Assembly: GCF_004217135.1 (NCBI RefSeq)
Contig: NZ_SHKK01000001.1
Location: forward strand, 6,262,001 to 6,326,000
Direction: 5' to 3'
From: Micromonospora violae
GTDB lineage: Bacteria; Actinomycetota; Actinomycetes; Mycobacteriales; Micromonosporaceae
DNA length: 64,000 nucleotides
Positions 53,401 through 60,479 of this stretch are shown piece by piece. The position numbers and the translations under genes were made by a program. Each line of letters begins with the position of its first letter. Within the stretch, counting starts at the first letter, position 1. A model generated the notes under the pieces. It saw nothing but the letters and a program-made list of their open reading frames with translations. It was not told where the DNA came from and searched no databases.

Positions 53401-53657
53401 ACGAGAGTTGCACGGTGTCGGTGAACGTCACCGGCAAGACCGCGGGGAAGAAGGTCAACACGACGGCCGCCACCTCGATCGAAACCGGTCCAGGCTCTCC
53501 TGCCTCGGCAAGCATCACGGTCCGTAAGGGCATGCTGCCCGTCACCGGCAGCCGGATCTCGACCTACGCCACGGTCGCACTGACCATGCTCGGCCTCGGT
53601 GGAATGCTCATCGTGATGAGCCACCGGCTGGTCCGGCGTAGGCGCCAAATCGCCTAG
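50472..53657 (+). CDS. LPXTG-anchored surface protein: DUF3494 (ice-binding-like) domain plus six repeats
   Basis: A 1061-residue surface protein. A signal peptide (MLMAGAVAATTILVGVAGAPAW) is followed by a DUF3494 ice-binding-like beta-helix domain (about residues 40-245: GTAETYGVLAGQAVTD, VINGDLGVWPGTSVTG, QAQSDLTTAYNFAA, NSVFIFQAGSDLIT, VFWQVSSSATL). Six DUF11/DUF7933-like beta-sandwich repeats of about 128 residues come next. The end is a sortase signal: LPVTG (residues 1022-1026), a hydrophobic helix and RRRR. DUF3494 domains occur in antifreeze and adhesin-like proteins; ice binding itself is not shown. GTG 50472 behind GGGGGAA is the chosen start; GTG 50460 and TTG 50457 are alternatives. 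Confidence 0.87.
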   Translation: MSRSVWLAYRVRRRSTAMLMAGAVAATTILVGVAGAPAWAQSPVPLGTAETYGVLAGQAVTDVPPPVGPSVINGDLGVWPGTSVTGAPVVNGATHIGDAEAMQAQSDLTTAYNFAAAEPTTSTVGELGGQTLVAGVYTSPATMSLTGTVTLDGQNDPNSVFIFQAGSDLITAVDSRVSLVNGAQACNVFWQVSSSATLNTRTVFVGSILALQSATLGEGATVAGRVLARNGAVTLIHNTITRPFCAASIAPPTISKAFEAATIPVGGTTSLSFTLTNPNAGTALTGVNFTDALPAGLVVATPNGLTGSCGGGTIAATAGGGSISLSGATLPAGGSCTFSVNVTATTSGTKVNTTSPVDSNESGPGAVASATVTVGAEVVAPPTIAKAFDDATIPVGGTTALGFSLTNPNADTSLTGVGFTDALPAGLVVATPNGLTGSCGGGTITATAGSGSISLAGATLPAGGSCTFSVNVTATTSGTKVNTTSPVDSNESGPGAVASATVTVAVATPPTISKAFEATTIAADGTTSLSFTLSNPNASTPLTGVNFTDALPAGLVVATPNGLTGSCGGGTITATAGSSSISLAGATLPAGGSCTFSVNVTGTTSGTKVNTTSPVDSNESGPGTPAAASITVRVAEAPTIAKAFQDPTIPLNGTTALEFTLTNPNANTTLTGVSFVDNLPAGLVVATPNGAETDCASGTITATAGSSTISLFGATLPANASCTVSVNVTGTTTGTKVNTTTAVTSVQSGPGAPASATVTVGAAVVAPPTIAKAFDDATIPVGGTTALGFTLSNPNADTPLTGVGFTDALPAGLVVATPNGLIGSCGGGTITATAGSSSISLAGATLPGGGSCTFSVNVTATTSGTKVNTSGPVDSNESGPGAPASASITVGAVAAPLLAKAFRDDTIPLNGTTSLRFTLRNPNPATSLTGVGFVDNLPSGLVVANPNAAQTNCASGTVTATSGGSSISLAGATLPANESCTVSVNVTGKTAGKKVNTTAATSIETGPGSPASASITVRKGMLPVTGSRISTYATVALTMLGLGGMLIVMSHRLVRRRRQIA
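51222..53527 (+). repeat. Six tandem approximately 385-bp coding repeats
   Basis: Units begin near 51222, 51612, 51996, 52380, 52770 and 53153. Units 1, 2, 3 and 5 are nearly identical over long stretches (AGLVVATPNGLTGSCGGGTI, TSGTKVNTTSPVDSNESGPG), while 4 and 6 form a second subtype (NGTT, DNLPxGLVVA, CASGT). The mosaic suggests duplication plus gene conversion; repeat number may vary between strains. Confidence 0.92.
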
Positions 53658-53663
53658 TGCCTC

Positions 53664-53705
53664 GTCCTGAGCGTTGATCGTGTAATCGGTCGGGGTTCTC
53701 AGGAC
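53664..53705. terminator. Possible hairpin terminator
   Basis: GTCCTGAG (53664-53671) and CTCAGGAC (53698-53705) are a perfect 8-bp inverted repeat with a 26-base loop, starting 7 bases after the LPXTG gene stop. The long loop makes termination uncertain. No gene was supported in 53706-53865. Confidence 0.4.
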
Positions 53706-53865
53706 CTGTCGGGGTATCGATGGCCGATGCGGCGCAGGGCGATCGTCGGCGATGTCCGCCCAGGGGCAACCGGCGCCGGACATGCCCCCTGTTGAGGTGA
53801 CCAAAATGGAGTGGGGGCCGCACCGAGACGAATCGATGAGCAGACCCGCGATTAGGTCTGCGTCA

Positions 53866-54021
53866 TCACCCGGTGCGGCCTCCGTTCCCTCGGCCAGCCG
53901 TTCTCCTGCTGGTTGGGCGCTCGTACTGCTGGACGACCCGTACCGCTCGGGCGGCGGCGACGAGACCGATGACACCGACCGCCACGATCGCGATCACGAT
54001 GACTGTCTGCAGAGTGTCCAT
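53866..54021 (-). pseudogene. Truncated slipin/SPFH-type N-terminus
   Basis: ATG 54021 opens a 51-residue frame beginning with a membrane helix (VIVIAIVAVGVIGLVAAAR) followed by AVRVVQQYER. This is the start of slipin/stomatin-like SPFH proteins, in which a GVVFRLGR-like continuation is expected. After the Arg the sequence changes to Pro/Arg/Gly-rich residues and stops at 53866. It looks like the 5' remnant of a slipin gene cut by a deletion or insertion. It could alternatively be a genuine short membrane peptide. It lies 36 bases downstream of the DUF5994 gene on the same strand. Confidence 0.5.
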
Positions 54022-54057
54022 GAGGGCACTCCGGTCCGGGGAGGGGTGGTGAAGAAG

Positions 54058-54591
54058 TCATTGACGGGGCGGCGGCCCATCGGTGGTGCTGCCACCTTCG
54101 TTGTCCCACACCGCGTCCGCGGCGGAGCCGGTCGCCGCCGCGGCCCGGGGCCCGACCGGTGCGCTGGCCAGGATGTCGGGCGCGTGCCTGAGGTTGGTCG
54201 GGTCGGCGGCGGTCGCCATCGCCCACTCGGCTGCCGCCCGTGGCGTGGCGGGCGGCACCACCAGCAGGTCGACCTGTATGTCGCGGCCGGTGGTGGCGAT
54301 CAGCAGGGCGGGATCGAGGGTGTCGAACCAGCCGATCCGGACCTCGTCCGGTCCGACGGTCAACCGGCGGATACGGCCTTCCCAGGTGCGGAGGTTGAGC
54401 ATGAGATGCCGGATCCGGCCGTGGCGTTCGGACAGGGCGAGGACAAGGCCGGGGAGTTCGGCGGCCGGGTCCCAGGAGCGCGGCCACCACCCGCCGTCCA
54501 GGACCGTCCGATCCCGGTCGGGGGCGAGGACGAGCCGGGGCGCGGACGGCGCCGGCGCGGGGGTGGCGAGTCGTCGCGGGGTGACGGACAT
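54058..54591 (-). CDS. DUF5994 family protein
   Basis: A 177-residue protein with RLVLAPDRDRTVLDGGWWPRSWDPAAELPGLVLAL, then HLMLNLRTWEGRIRRLTVG, VRIGWFDTLDPALLIATT and VDLLVVPPATPRAAAEWAM, the pattern of the actinobacterial DUF5994 family. No enzymatic role is known; relatives are often near ANTAR, sigma-factor and stress genes, as here. It starts 3 bases after the LapA gene stop, so the two are coupled. The C-terminal 45 residues are low complexity. Confidence 0.82.
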   Translation of the reverse strand: MSVTPRRLATPAPAPSAPRLVLAPDRDRTVLDGGWWPRSWDPAAELPGLVLALSERHGRIRHLMLNLRTWEGRIRRLTVGPDEVRIGWFDTLDPALLIATTGRDIQVDLLVVPPATPRAAAEWAMATAADPTNLRHAPDILASAPVGPRAAAATGSAADAVWDNEGGSTTDGPPPRQ

Positions 54592-54594
54592 AGC

Positions 54595-55032
54595 TCAGCC
54601 GCCCTCACGTGGTGAGCGGGGCGGCAGCGGGACGCCGATGACGTCGGTCGTCGATGGGGGAGTCGGGCCGGACCCGGCCGGGTCGCCCGGGTGCGTGACG
54701 GGACGGCGGTCGAGCATCCTCAGCTGCACGATCCGGGCGGTGCCGGGCAAGGCGACGAGCAGGACCCCGAAGACCGCGGCCAGCAGCAGCGCCACCCCCA
54801 TCGGCAGGGTGCCGTGAGCGCCGAGGAACGACACCTCGGCACGTTGCCCGTTCTGCAGTACGAAGATCAGGAGCAGCAGGAGCACGAACGCGAACACCAC
54901 GGCAGCGACCCAGACGCCGCCGATCCGTGAGCGCTTCACCGACGGCCGCCGGGGCGTCGCACGAGGAGCATCGGTGCCGCCGCGGCCGTCCGGCGGGGAG
55001 AATCGAACATGACTGTTCCGGGGTGCGGTCAT
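54595..55032 (-). CDS. LapA (DUF1049) family membrane protein
   Basis: A 145-residue protein with a polar N-terminus, a first long helix (VAAVVFAFVLLLLLIFVLQNGQRAEVSFLGAHG) and a second helix (MGVALLLAAVFGVLLVALPG). The FVLQNxxxxEVxFL motif between helices is the LapA-domain signature. In Gram-negatives LapA takes part in envelope assembly; in actinobacteria the role is unknown. ATG 55032 is used because the upstream extension to 55461 is Arg/Pro-rich and not protein-like. Operon with DUF5994. Confidence 0.83.
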   Translation of the reverse strand: MTAPRNSHVRFSPPDGRGGTDAPRATPRRPSVKRSRIGGVWVAAVVFAFVLLLLLIFVLQNGQRAEVSFLGAHGTLPMGVALLLAAVFGVLLVALPGTARIVQLRMLDRRPVTHPGDPAGSGPTPPSTTDVIGVPLPPRSPREGG

Positions 55033-55486
55033 CACGAACCGCCGCCTTCCGATGAAGATCTGGCGCGCCTGGACGCCGTGGTGCGCCGGCGCGCCTGGAT
55101 CATGGCGGGCCTGCGACGGACTGTCGCGGTCCGACGTGCCGGTGCGAGGGAGGTGCCTGGCCGGGAGAGCGACGGAGATCTGGCGGCCTGACGGGTGCAT
55201 GCGGTGCGGTGAATGGCCAACACGGTGACCTCGATCGGCGGGGTGCGTCCGCCGACGGCGGACTGTCAGCCACCGGGGTCCCGAGCGACACCGCAAGCGT
55301 ACGCCTCCGCGACCGGCCCGTCTGCCGCCGCAGCCGGGCCGGTGGGCGCCGGTCGTGCGGCGGCGTCCCGCGGGAGTACGGTGGGACCGTCGCCCGGGAC
55401 CTCGGCGCCCTACGGCAGTGCGTCCATTTGACTGATCCGGGTCGGAGTCAGCAGTGCGCAAGGGTAATCCGGGGCGCAGCGATTCG

Positions 55487-56206
55487 ATGAGTGTCGATCG
55501 TAGGCTGCGGCTGTGGGCTGTTCTCGTCGATGCTGCCCGGGGTGGCGCCGTCGCGGTCGATCATGTCTGCGCGGCGGCGGTCTCGGTCGCGGGCGTCGAC
55601 TCCGCCGCCGTCGCAGTGGTCCTCGATGCCACGCCGCGCGAGCTGCTGTACGCCACCGACCGGACCGCGTCGGAGCTGGAAGACCTGACCCTGACCCTCG
55701 GTGAGGGGCCGTGCGTGGACGCGACCGGCGGTGGGCCTGTCCTGGTCGCCGATCTGACCGTGCCGGAGTGCCGGAACCGCTGGCCGGTGTTCGCGCCGGC
55801 GGCGGTGCTCGCCGGGGCCGGTGCGGTATTCGCGTTGCCACTACGGGTGGGCGGGATCCGCCTCGGTGTCCTGGACCTCTACCGGGTCGGTGCCGGTGAC
55901 CTCGGGACGGAGCAACTGGCCGACGCACTGGTCCTGGCGGACACGGCATGCGCGGTGCTGCTGGACAACGCGACGCGCCACGGGGTGGACCGGGACGGTC
56001 AGTGGCCCGAGGGGACCGGCCTGCACCACCCCGAGGTGCACCAGGCGACCGGCATGATCACGGTCCAGCTGGGAGTGCCCGCGGCGGTGGCGCTCATCCG
56101 GTTGCGCGCCTACGCGTACTCCCAGGACCGGCGTCTCTGGGACGTGGCAGCTGATGTCGTCGCCCGGCGCCTGCGTCTCGGACCGGCCGGGACACCTGGT
56201 GACTGA
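55487..56206 (+). CDS. GAF-ANTAR regulator (first)
   Basis: A 239-residue protein: GAF domain (about residues 25-155: VDSAAVAVVLDATPRELLYATDRTA, LGEGPCVDATGGGPVLVADL, RWPVFAPAAVLAGAGAVFALPL) and a C-terminal ANTAR RNA-binding helix bundle (HPEVHQATGMITVQLGVPAAVALIRLRAYAYSQDRRLWDVAADVVARRL). ANTAR proteins bind hairpins in leaders and prevent termination. ATG 55487 is used; GTG 55454 would add 11 residues. The roughly 300 bases upstream (55192-55486) hold no supported gene. Confidence 0.88.
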   Translation: MSVDRRLRLWAVLVDAARGGAVAVDHVCAAAVSVAGVDSAAVAVVLDATPRELLYATDRTASELEDLTLTLGEGPCVDATGGGPVLVADLTVPECRNRWPVFAPAAVLAGAGAVFALPLRVGGIRLGVLDLYRVGAGDLGTEQLADALVLADTACAVLLDNATRHGVDRDGQWPEGTGLHHPEVHQATGMITVQLGVPAAVALIRLRAYAYSQDRRLWDVAADVVARRLRLGPAGTPGD

Positions 56207-56298
56207 GATGAGTGCACTAGAGAATCGGCGCCAGGACGGCGTCGCACGGACCATCCGTCGGGTGACCCGTGGAACCACTGATTGACGAGGTGACTGAC

Positions 56299-57030
56299 AT
56301 GGCCGAGACCCCGCTGGCCGACGTTTTCGTGGAGATGGCCGACACGCTCGTCGACGACTTCGACGTGATCGAGTTCCTGCACGTGCTGACCGAGAGGTGT
56401 GTCGAGCTGCTGGGTGTGTCGGCGGCCGGGCTGCTCCTGACCGACCAGCGGGACACGCTGCAGGTGGTCGCCGCCTCCTCCGAACGCACCCGACTGCTGG
56501 AGCTGTTCCAGCTCCAGACCGACCAGGGGCCCTGCCTCGACTGCTTCCGTACCGGGCAACCGGTGTCGGTCGCCGACCTGACCCAGACCACTGCCCGATG
56601 GCCGAGGTTCACCGCCGCCGCGGCCGAGGTCGGCTTCGCCGCGGTGCACGCCCTGCCCATGCGCCTGCGCTCCGAGGTGATCGGCGCGCTGAACCTCTTC
56701 GACGTCCGGCCGGGGGCCCTCGACGAGGGCAAGCTCCGCATCGGTCAGGCGCTCGCCGACGTGGCCACCATCGGACTGCTGCAACACCGCGCCATCCACC
56801 GACGCGACATGCTCACCGAACAGCTGCAAACCGCTCTGAACAGCCGTGTCCTGATCGAACAGGCCAAGGGAATCCTCGCCGAACGCCTCCAGGTGGACGT
56901 TGGTCAGGCCTTCGCGTTACTGCGCGACGGCGCCCGCAGCCGCAACCGGCGACTGTCCGAGCTGTCCCAGGCGATCGTCGACGGCTCCGAGCAGTTCGCG
57001 CCGGCACCAGCCACCCACCGGTCCGGCTGA
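56299..57030 (+). CDS. GAF-ANTAR regulator (second)
   Basis: A 243-residue protein with the same design: GAF domain (LHVLTERCVELLGVSAAGLLLTDQ, QTDQGPCLDCFRTGQPVSVADL, VHALPMRLRSEVIGALNLF) and ANTAR domain (LNSRVLIEQAKGILAERLQVDVGQAFALLRDGARSRNRRLSELSQAIVDG), closer to the family consensus than the first copy. Two adjacent GAF-ANTAR genes before a SigF-like gene suggest a stress-signalling group. ATG 56299 follows a GAGGTG; GTG 56269 is an alternative start 30 bases earlier. Confidence 0.92.
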   Translation: MAETPLADVFVEMADTLVDDFDVIEFLHVLTERCVELLGVSAAGLLLTDQRDTLQVVAASSERTRLLELFQLQTDQGPCLDCFRTGQPVSVADLTQTTARWPRFTAAAAEVGFAAVHALPMRLRSEVIGALNLFDVRPGALDEGKLRIGQALADVATIGLLQHRAIHRRDMLTEQLQTALNSRVLIEQAKGILAERLQVDVGQAFALLRDGARSRNRRLSELSQAIVDGSEQFAPAPATHRSG

Positions 57031-57172
57031 CGACCGATTCGCCCCCCGACTGCGCTTCCCACAGCCCGTCCGAGTGTCGGTCGGGGAGATGAAGGCGTAC
57101 GGTGACGGTGTCGCCCGGGTCCCCGGTGGCCGCCATTCTCGCCGCCACCAGCCCGTTAGGGGCGTTGGAACA

Positions 57173-58000
57173 ATGGTCACCTCCGCCGCGACACCCACAG
57201 CCGATTCCTCCCCTCCGACGCTCAACCCGGCTACTCCGGATAACGAACACCTGTTGCGTCGACGCGCAGCGCTGAACGCCGATGATCCCGACCGGGCACG
57301 ACTGCGGGACCAGATCATCGAGGCGAACCTGCCGATGGCGGGTCGACTGGCCCGCCGGTACACCGGTCGCGGGGAGTCCTACGACGACCTGGCGCAGGTC
57401 GGCGCGCTCGGCCTGATCAAGGCCGTCGACGGGTACGACAGCAGTCGGGGCGTGCCGTTCGCCTCCTACGCGGTCCCGACCATTCTCGGCGGCATCCGGA
57501 AGCACTTCCGCGACACGGCCTGGGCGATCCGGGTGCCGCGTGCGGCTCAGGAACTGGGTGCACAGGTGCCCGAGGCCCGGGGCAGGCTGGCGCAGCAGCG
57601 CGGTCGCCAACCGACGGATCGAGAGCTCGCCGACGACCTGGAGGTGACCGTCGCCCAACTCGGGGCCGCCGTCGCCGCCCTCGGTGTCTACCGCCTGGCG
57701 TCGCTGAACGTGCCACGGCCCGGTGCCGACGGCATGGATCGCCGAGCGCTCAGCGGCGCCGCCGATGCGGGATACACGGCCGTGGACGATCAGCTCACCC
57801 TCGGAGACGATGACGTGGTCGTTCGTCGGATCGCCGCTACCGGGTCGTCGCCGCCGGTCAGCGGGACATCCACCCCCTCGACCTTCGAAGGGCGGGTCAG
57901 GCGGGCCCTTAACGTCCGCGCGCTCCGCCTGCGGGTGTTCCTCCTGGTAGCCGTTCTGCTCCTGCCCCTGGTGCTCGTCACGACGTTCGCCGACCGCTGA
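57173..58000 (+). CDS. SigF/SigB-like sigma factor lacking region 4, with C-terminal membrane helix
   Basis: A 275-residue protein. Region 2 (IIEANLPMAGRLARRYTGRGESYDDLAQVGALGLIKAVDGYD, PFASYAVPTILGGIRKHFRD) and region 3 (RVPRAAQELGAQVPEAR, GRQPTDRELADDLEVTVAQL) are typical of the SigB/F/G group, up to GAADAGYTAVDDQLTL. The -35-binding region 4 expected next is absent. Instead there are about 45 polar residues and a membrane helix (RVFLLVAVLLLPLVLVTTFADR). No frame shows a remnant of region 4. It may be inactive, a membrane-held form or a sink for an anti-sigma factor. The tail overlaps DNA resembling the dispersed repeat at 22462. Confidence 0.85.
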   Translation: MVTSAATPTADSSPPTLNPATPDNEHLLRRRAALNADDPDRARLRDQIIEANLPMAGRLARRYTGRGESYDDLAQVGALGLIKAVDGYDSSRGVPFASYAVPTILGGIRKHFRDTAWAIRVPRAAQELGAQVPEARGRLAQQRGRQPTDRELADDLEVTVAQLGAAVAALGVYRLASLNVPRPGADGMDRRALSGAADAGYTAVDDQLTLGDDDVVVRRIAATGSSPPVSGTSTPSTFEGRVRRALNVRALRLRVFLLVAVLLLPLVLVTTFADR

Positions 58001-58038
58001 CCACGACCGTCCCGAACGACTGATTGAGGGGATAGACG

Positions 58039-58212
58039 ATGAGGATCGCCAGACACCGGATCGTTGCCGCGCTGCGCGAGCGCGGACAGCAGACCAGAGC
58101 CGAGTGGGTCGAGCGGGAACTGCCGGAGCGGGTGGACCCCGCCAAGCACGTGGGGCTGCTCGCCACCCTGCGCCTGGATCCGGCCGACCTCGCCGACGCG
58201 CCGTCCCCGTGA
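58039..58212 (+). CDS. Small hypothetical protein of the glycosyltransferase cassette
   Basis: A 57-residue ORF (MRIARHRIVAALRERGQQTR at its start), charged and helical, with no family recognised. Support: GAGGGGA at good spacing before ATG 58039, high third-position GC, and a GTGA overlap between its stop and the following glycosyltransferase start at 58209. It probably leads the cassette operon and may be a regulator or a coupling peptide. Confidence 0.65.
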   Translation: MRIARHRIVAALRERGQQTRAEWVERELPERVDPAKHVGLLATLRLDPADLADAPSP

Positions 58213-59222
58213 GGGTCGCCCTGCTCGGACCGGTCGCCTGGCGCACACCTCCGCATCACTACGGTCCCTGGGAGCAGGTGACCGGCCTGCTCGCCGAGGG
58301 GCTGGTCACCCGCGGCGTGGACGTGACCCTCTTCGCGACGCTCGACTCCGTCACCTCCGCCGACCTCGACGGCGTGTGCCCCCGGGGGTACGCCGACGAC
58401 CCGAGCATGGACGGCCGGGTGTGGGAGGCGATGCACGTCTCCCACGCGATGGCCCGCTCGGCGGAGTTCGACCTGGTGCACAGCCACCTCGACTGGCTGC
58501 CACTGGCTTTCGCCGAGCACTGCCGAGCTCCGCTGCTCACCACCGTGCACGGCTTCTCCGGCGCGGGGATCCTCCCCGCGTACGCCCGGGCCCGCTCGTC
58601 CTACGTGTCGATCTCCGACGCCGACCGCAGCGCCGAGCTCGACTACGTCGCCACGGTGTACCACGGCGTCGACCTCACCGGACTGCCGTTCACTCGCGAC
58701 GCCGGTCCGGGACTGGCCGCCTTCGGCCGGATCCACCCGGACAAGGGCACCCACACGGCCATCGAGATCGCCCGCCGCGCCGGCCGGCCGCTGACCATCT
58801 GCGGCATCGTGCAGGACGAGCGGTACTTCGCCGAACAGGTGGCCCCGCACATCGACGGCGACCAGGTCGTCTTCCTCGGCTCGGTCGGCCCTCGCCGCCG
58901 CGCGGAGGTGCTGGGCGCGAGCTCCGCGCTGCTGCACCCGATCGCCTTCGACGAGCCGTTCGGGCTGTCGGTGGTGGAGTCGATGGTCTGCGGCACGCCG
59001 GTCGTCGCCTACGCGCGGGGGTCCATGCCGGAGGTTGTCGACGAAGGGGTGACGGGGTTCCTCGCGCAGACCGTCGAGCAGGCCGTCGACGCCGTCGGCC
59101 AGGCTGCCGGGCTGGACCGGGCCGCCTGTCGGACCCGCGCCGGGCAGCGCTTCGGCGCGGACCGGATGGTCACCGACTACCTGGCCGTCTACGACCATCT
59201 CACCCGCCGATCGCACCGCTGA
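58209..59222 (+). CDS. GT4-type glycosyltransferase (first)
   Basis: A 337-residue GT-B fold retaining glycosyltransferase. N-terminal Rossmann start MRVALLGPVAWRTPPHHYGPWEQV (family-type glycine-poor loop), HSHLDWLPLAF and TVHGF; the C-terminal nucleotide-sugar site is FGRIHPDKGTHTAIEIARRAG and HPIAFDEPFGLSVVESMVCGTPVVAYARG (EX7E motif). GTG 58209 overlaps the small ORF. It transfers a hexose from a nucleotide sugar to an unknown acceptor. It stands with a second transferase and two glycoside-active proteins. Confidence 0.9.
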   Translation: MRVALLGPVAWRTPPHHYGPWEQVTGLLAEGLVTRGVDVTLFATLDSVTSADLDGVCPRGYADDPSMDGRVWEAMHVSHAMARSAEFDLVHSHLDWLPLAFAEHCRAPLLTTVHGFSGAGILPAYARARSSYVSISDADRSAELDYVATVYHGVDLTGLPFTRDAGPGLAAFGRIHPDKGTHTAIEIARRAGRPLTICGIVQDERYFAEQVAPHIDGDQVVFLGSVGPRRRAEVLGASSALLHPIAFDEPFGLSVVESMVCGTPVVAYARGSMPEVVDEGVTGFLAQTVEQAVDAVGQAAGLDRAACRTRAGQRFGADRMVTDYLAVYDHLTRRSHR

Positions 59223-59342
59223 GCCCGATCACCGCCCACGAACCTGTTCCGCCGGCCACACACGCTGGCCGGCGTGCGCCGACACCGCGTGAGGCCGTCC
59301 CCGCCCTTTCGAGGCGGCCGACAACCGGAAGGCCCGACACCC

Positions 59343-60479
59343 ATGCTCAGCTACGGATTCCTCAGCACCCACCCACCGACCCGGTGCGGACTGGCCACCT
59401 TCAACTGCGCCCTCGCCGCCCAGCTGACCGCCGACGGTACGCGCGGCGGCATCGTCCGGGTCACCGACCGCGGCGACGACCTGCGGGCCGGACCCGGGGT
59501 CGTGCACACCTGGTCGAGCCGTACCCAGGCCGGCTGGCGGGACGCCGCGGCGGCCCTGAACGCGTTCGACGTGGCCGTCGTGCAACACGAGTACGGGATC
59601 TATCCCGGCGTCGACGGCGAGGACGTCCTGCCGCTGCTGCGCCGGCTCACCGTGCCGAGCATCGTGGTCCTGCACACCGTGCTTCGCCGACCCTCCGTCC
59701 GGCAGAAGTCCCTGCTGGAGCAGATCGTCACCGCCGCCGGAGCGGTCGTCACGATGACCGACACGGCACGTGACCGGCTGCTCGTCGGCTACACCGTACG
59801 GCCGGACAAGGTGACGGTCATCCCGCACGGCGCCGTCGACCATGCCCGGGTACCCGCCGACCGACGGACCCGCCCGCACCTGCTGACCTGGGGACTCATC
59901 GGGCCCGGCAAGGGCATCGAGTGGTCCTTGCGGGCCCTCGCGCGGTTGCAGGACCTCGACCCGACACCCACCTACACCGTCGCGGGCCGGACCCACCCGA
60001 AGGTGGTCGAACACCAGGGGGAGGCGTACCGGGCGGGACTGCACCGGCTCGGCGCGCAGCTGGGCATCGCCCACGCCGTGGAGTACCAGGACGTCTACCA
60101 CGACCAGCCCGCCCTCGGCCGGCTGATCCGCTCCGCCGACGTGGTCGTCCTGCCCTACGACTCCCGCGAACAGGTCACCTCGGGGGTGCTCATCGAGGCG
60201 GTGGCCGCCGGGGTGCCCGTCGTGGCCACGGCCTTCCCGCACGCCGTCGAGCTGCTCACCGGCGGCCCCGGCCTGGTCGTACCGCATCAGGACCCGGCGG
60301 CGCTGGCCGACGCGATCCGGCGGATCCTGACCGAACCGGGCCTGGGCGCGCGGCTGGCCGGCCGGGTCCGGCCGCTGGCCGCGGACCTGCACTGGCCGGC
60401 GGTGGCGGCCCGCTACGGCGCGCTCGCCGAGCGGCTCGTCGCGGCCCGTCAGCCCGCGGTCAGCGCGGCGTTGGCGTGA
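59343..60479 (+). CDS. GT4-type glycosyltransferase (second)
   Basis: A 378-residue GT-B enzyme: YGFLSTHPPTRCGLATFNCAL at the start (TRCGIATF is typical of a mannosyltransferase-like subgroup), VVQHEYGIYPG, WGLIGPGKGIEWSLRALARL, VLPYDSREQVTSGVLIEAVAAGVPVVATAFPHA with the E-containing donor site. ATG 59343 has GGAAGG upstream. The 120-base gap after the first transferase has no terminator. Its stop overlaps GTG 60476. Substrate unknown; mannose is suggested by the GH130-like partner. Confidence 0.9.
   Translation: MLSYGFLSTHPPTRCGLATFNCALAAQLTADGTRGGIVRVTDRGDDLRAGPGVVHTWSSRTQAGWRDAAAALNAFDVAVVQHEYGIYPGVDGEDVLPLLRRLTVPSIVVLHTVLRRPSVRQKSLLEQIVTAAGAVVTMTDTARDRLLVGYTVRPDKVTVIPHGAVDHARVPADRRTRPHLLTWGLIGPGKGIEWSLRALARLQDLDPTPTYTVAGRTHPKVVEHQGEAYRAGLHRLGAQLGIAHAVEYQDVYHDQPALGRLIRSADVVVLPYDSREQVTSGVLIEAVAAGVPVVATAFPHAVELLTGGPGLVVPHQDPAALADAIRRILTEPGLGARLAGRVRPLAADLHWPAVAARYGALAERLVAARQPAVSAALA

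Noticed and set aside
50472..53657. CRISPR array or transposon repeats
   Set aside because: Repeat units are about 385 bp, in frame and encode beta-sandwich domains; there are no short direct repeats with unique spacers.
55009..55191. 60-codon plus-strand ORF divergent from the LapA gene
   Set aside because: It overlaps the LapA start on the other strand, has no clear ribosome site and no family match; codon bias is only weakly supportive.
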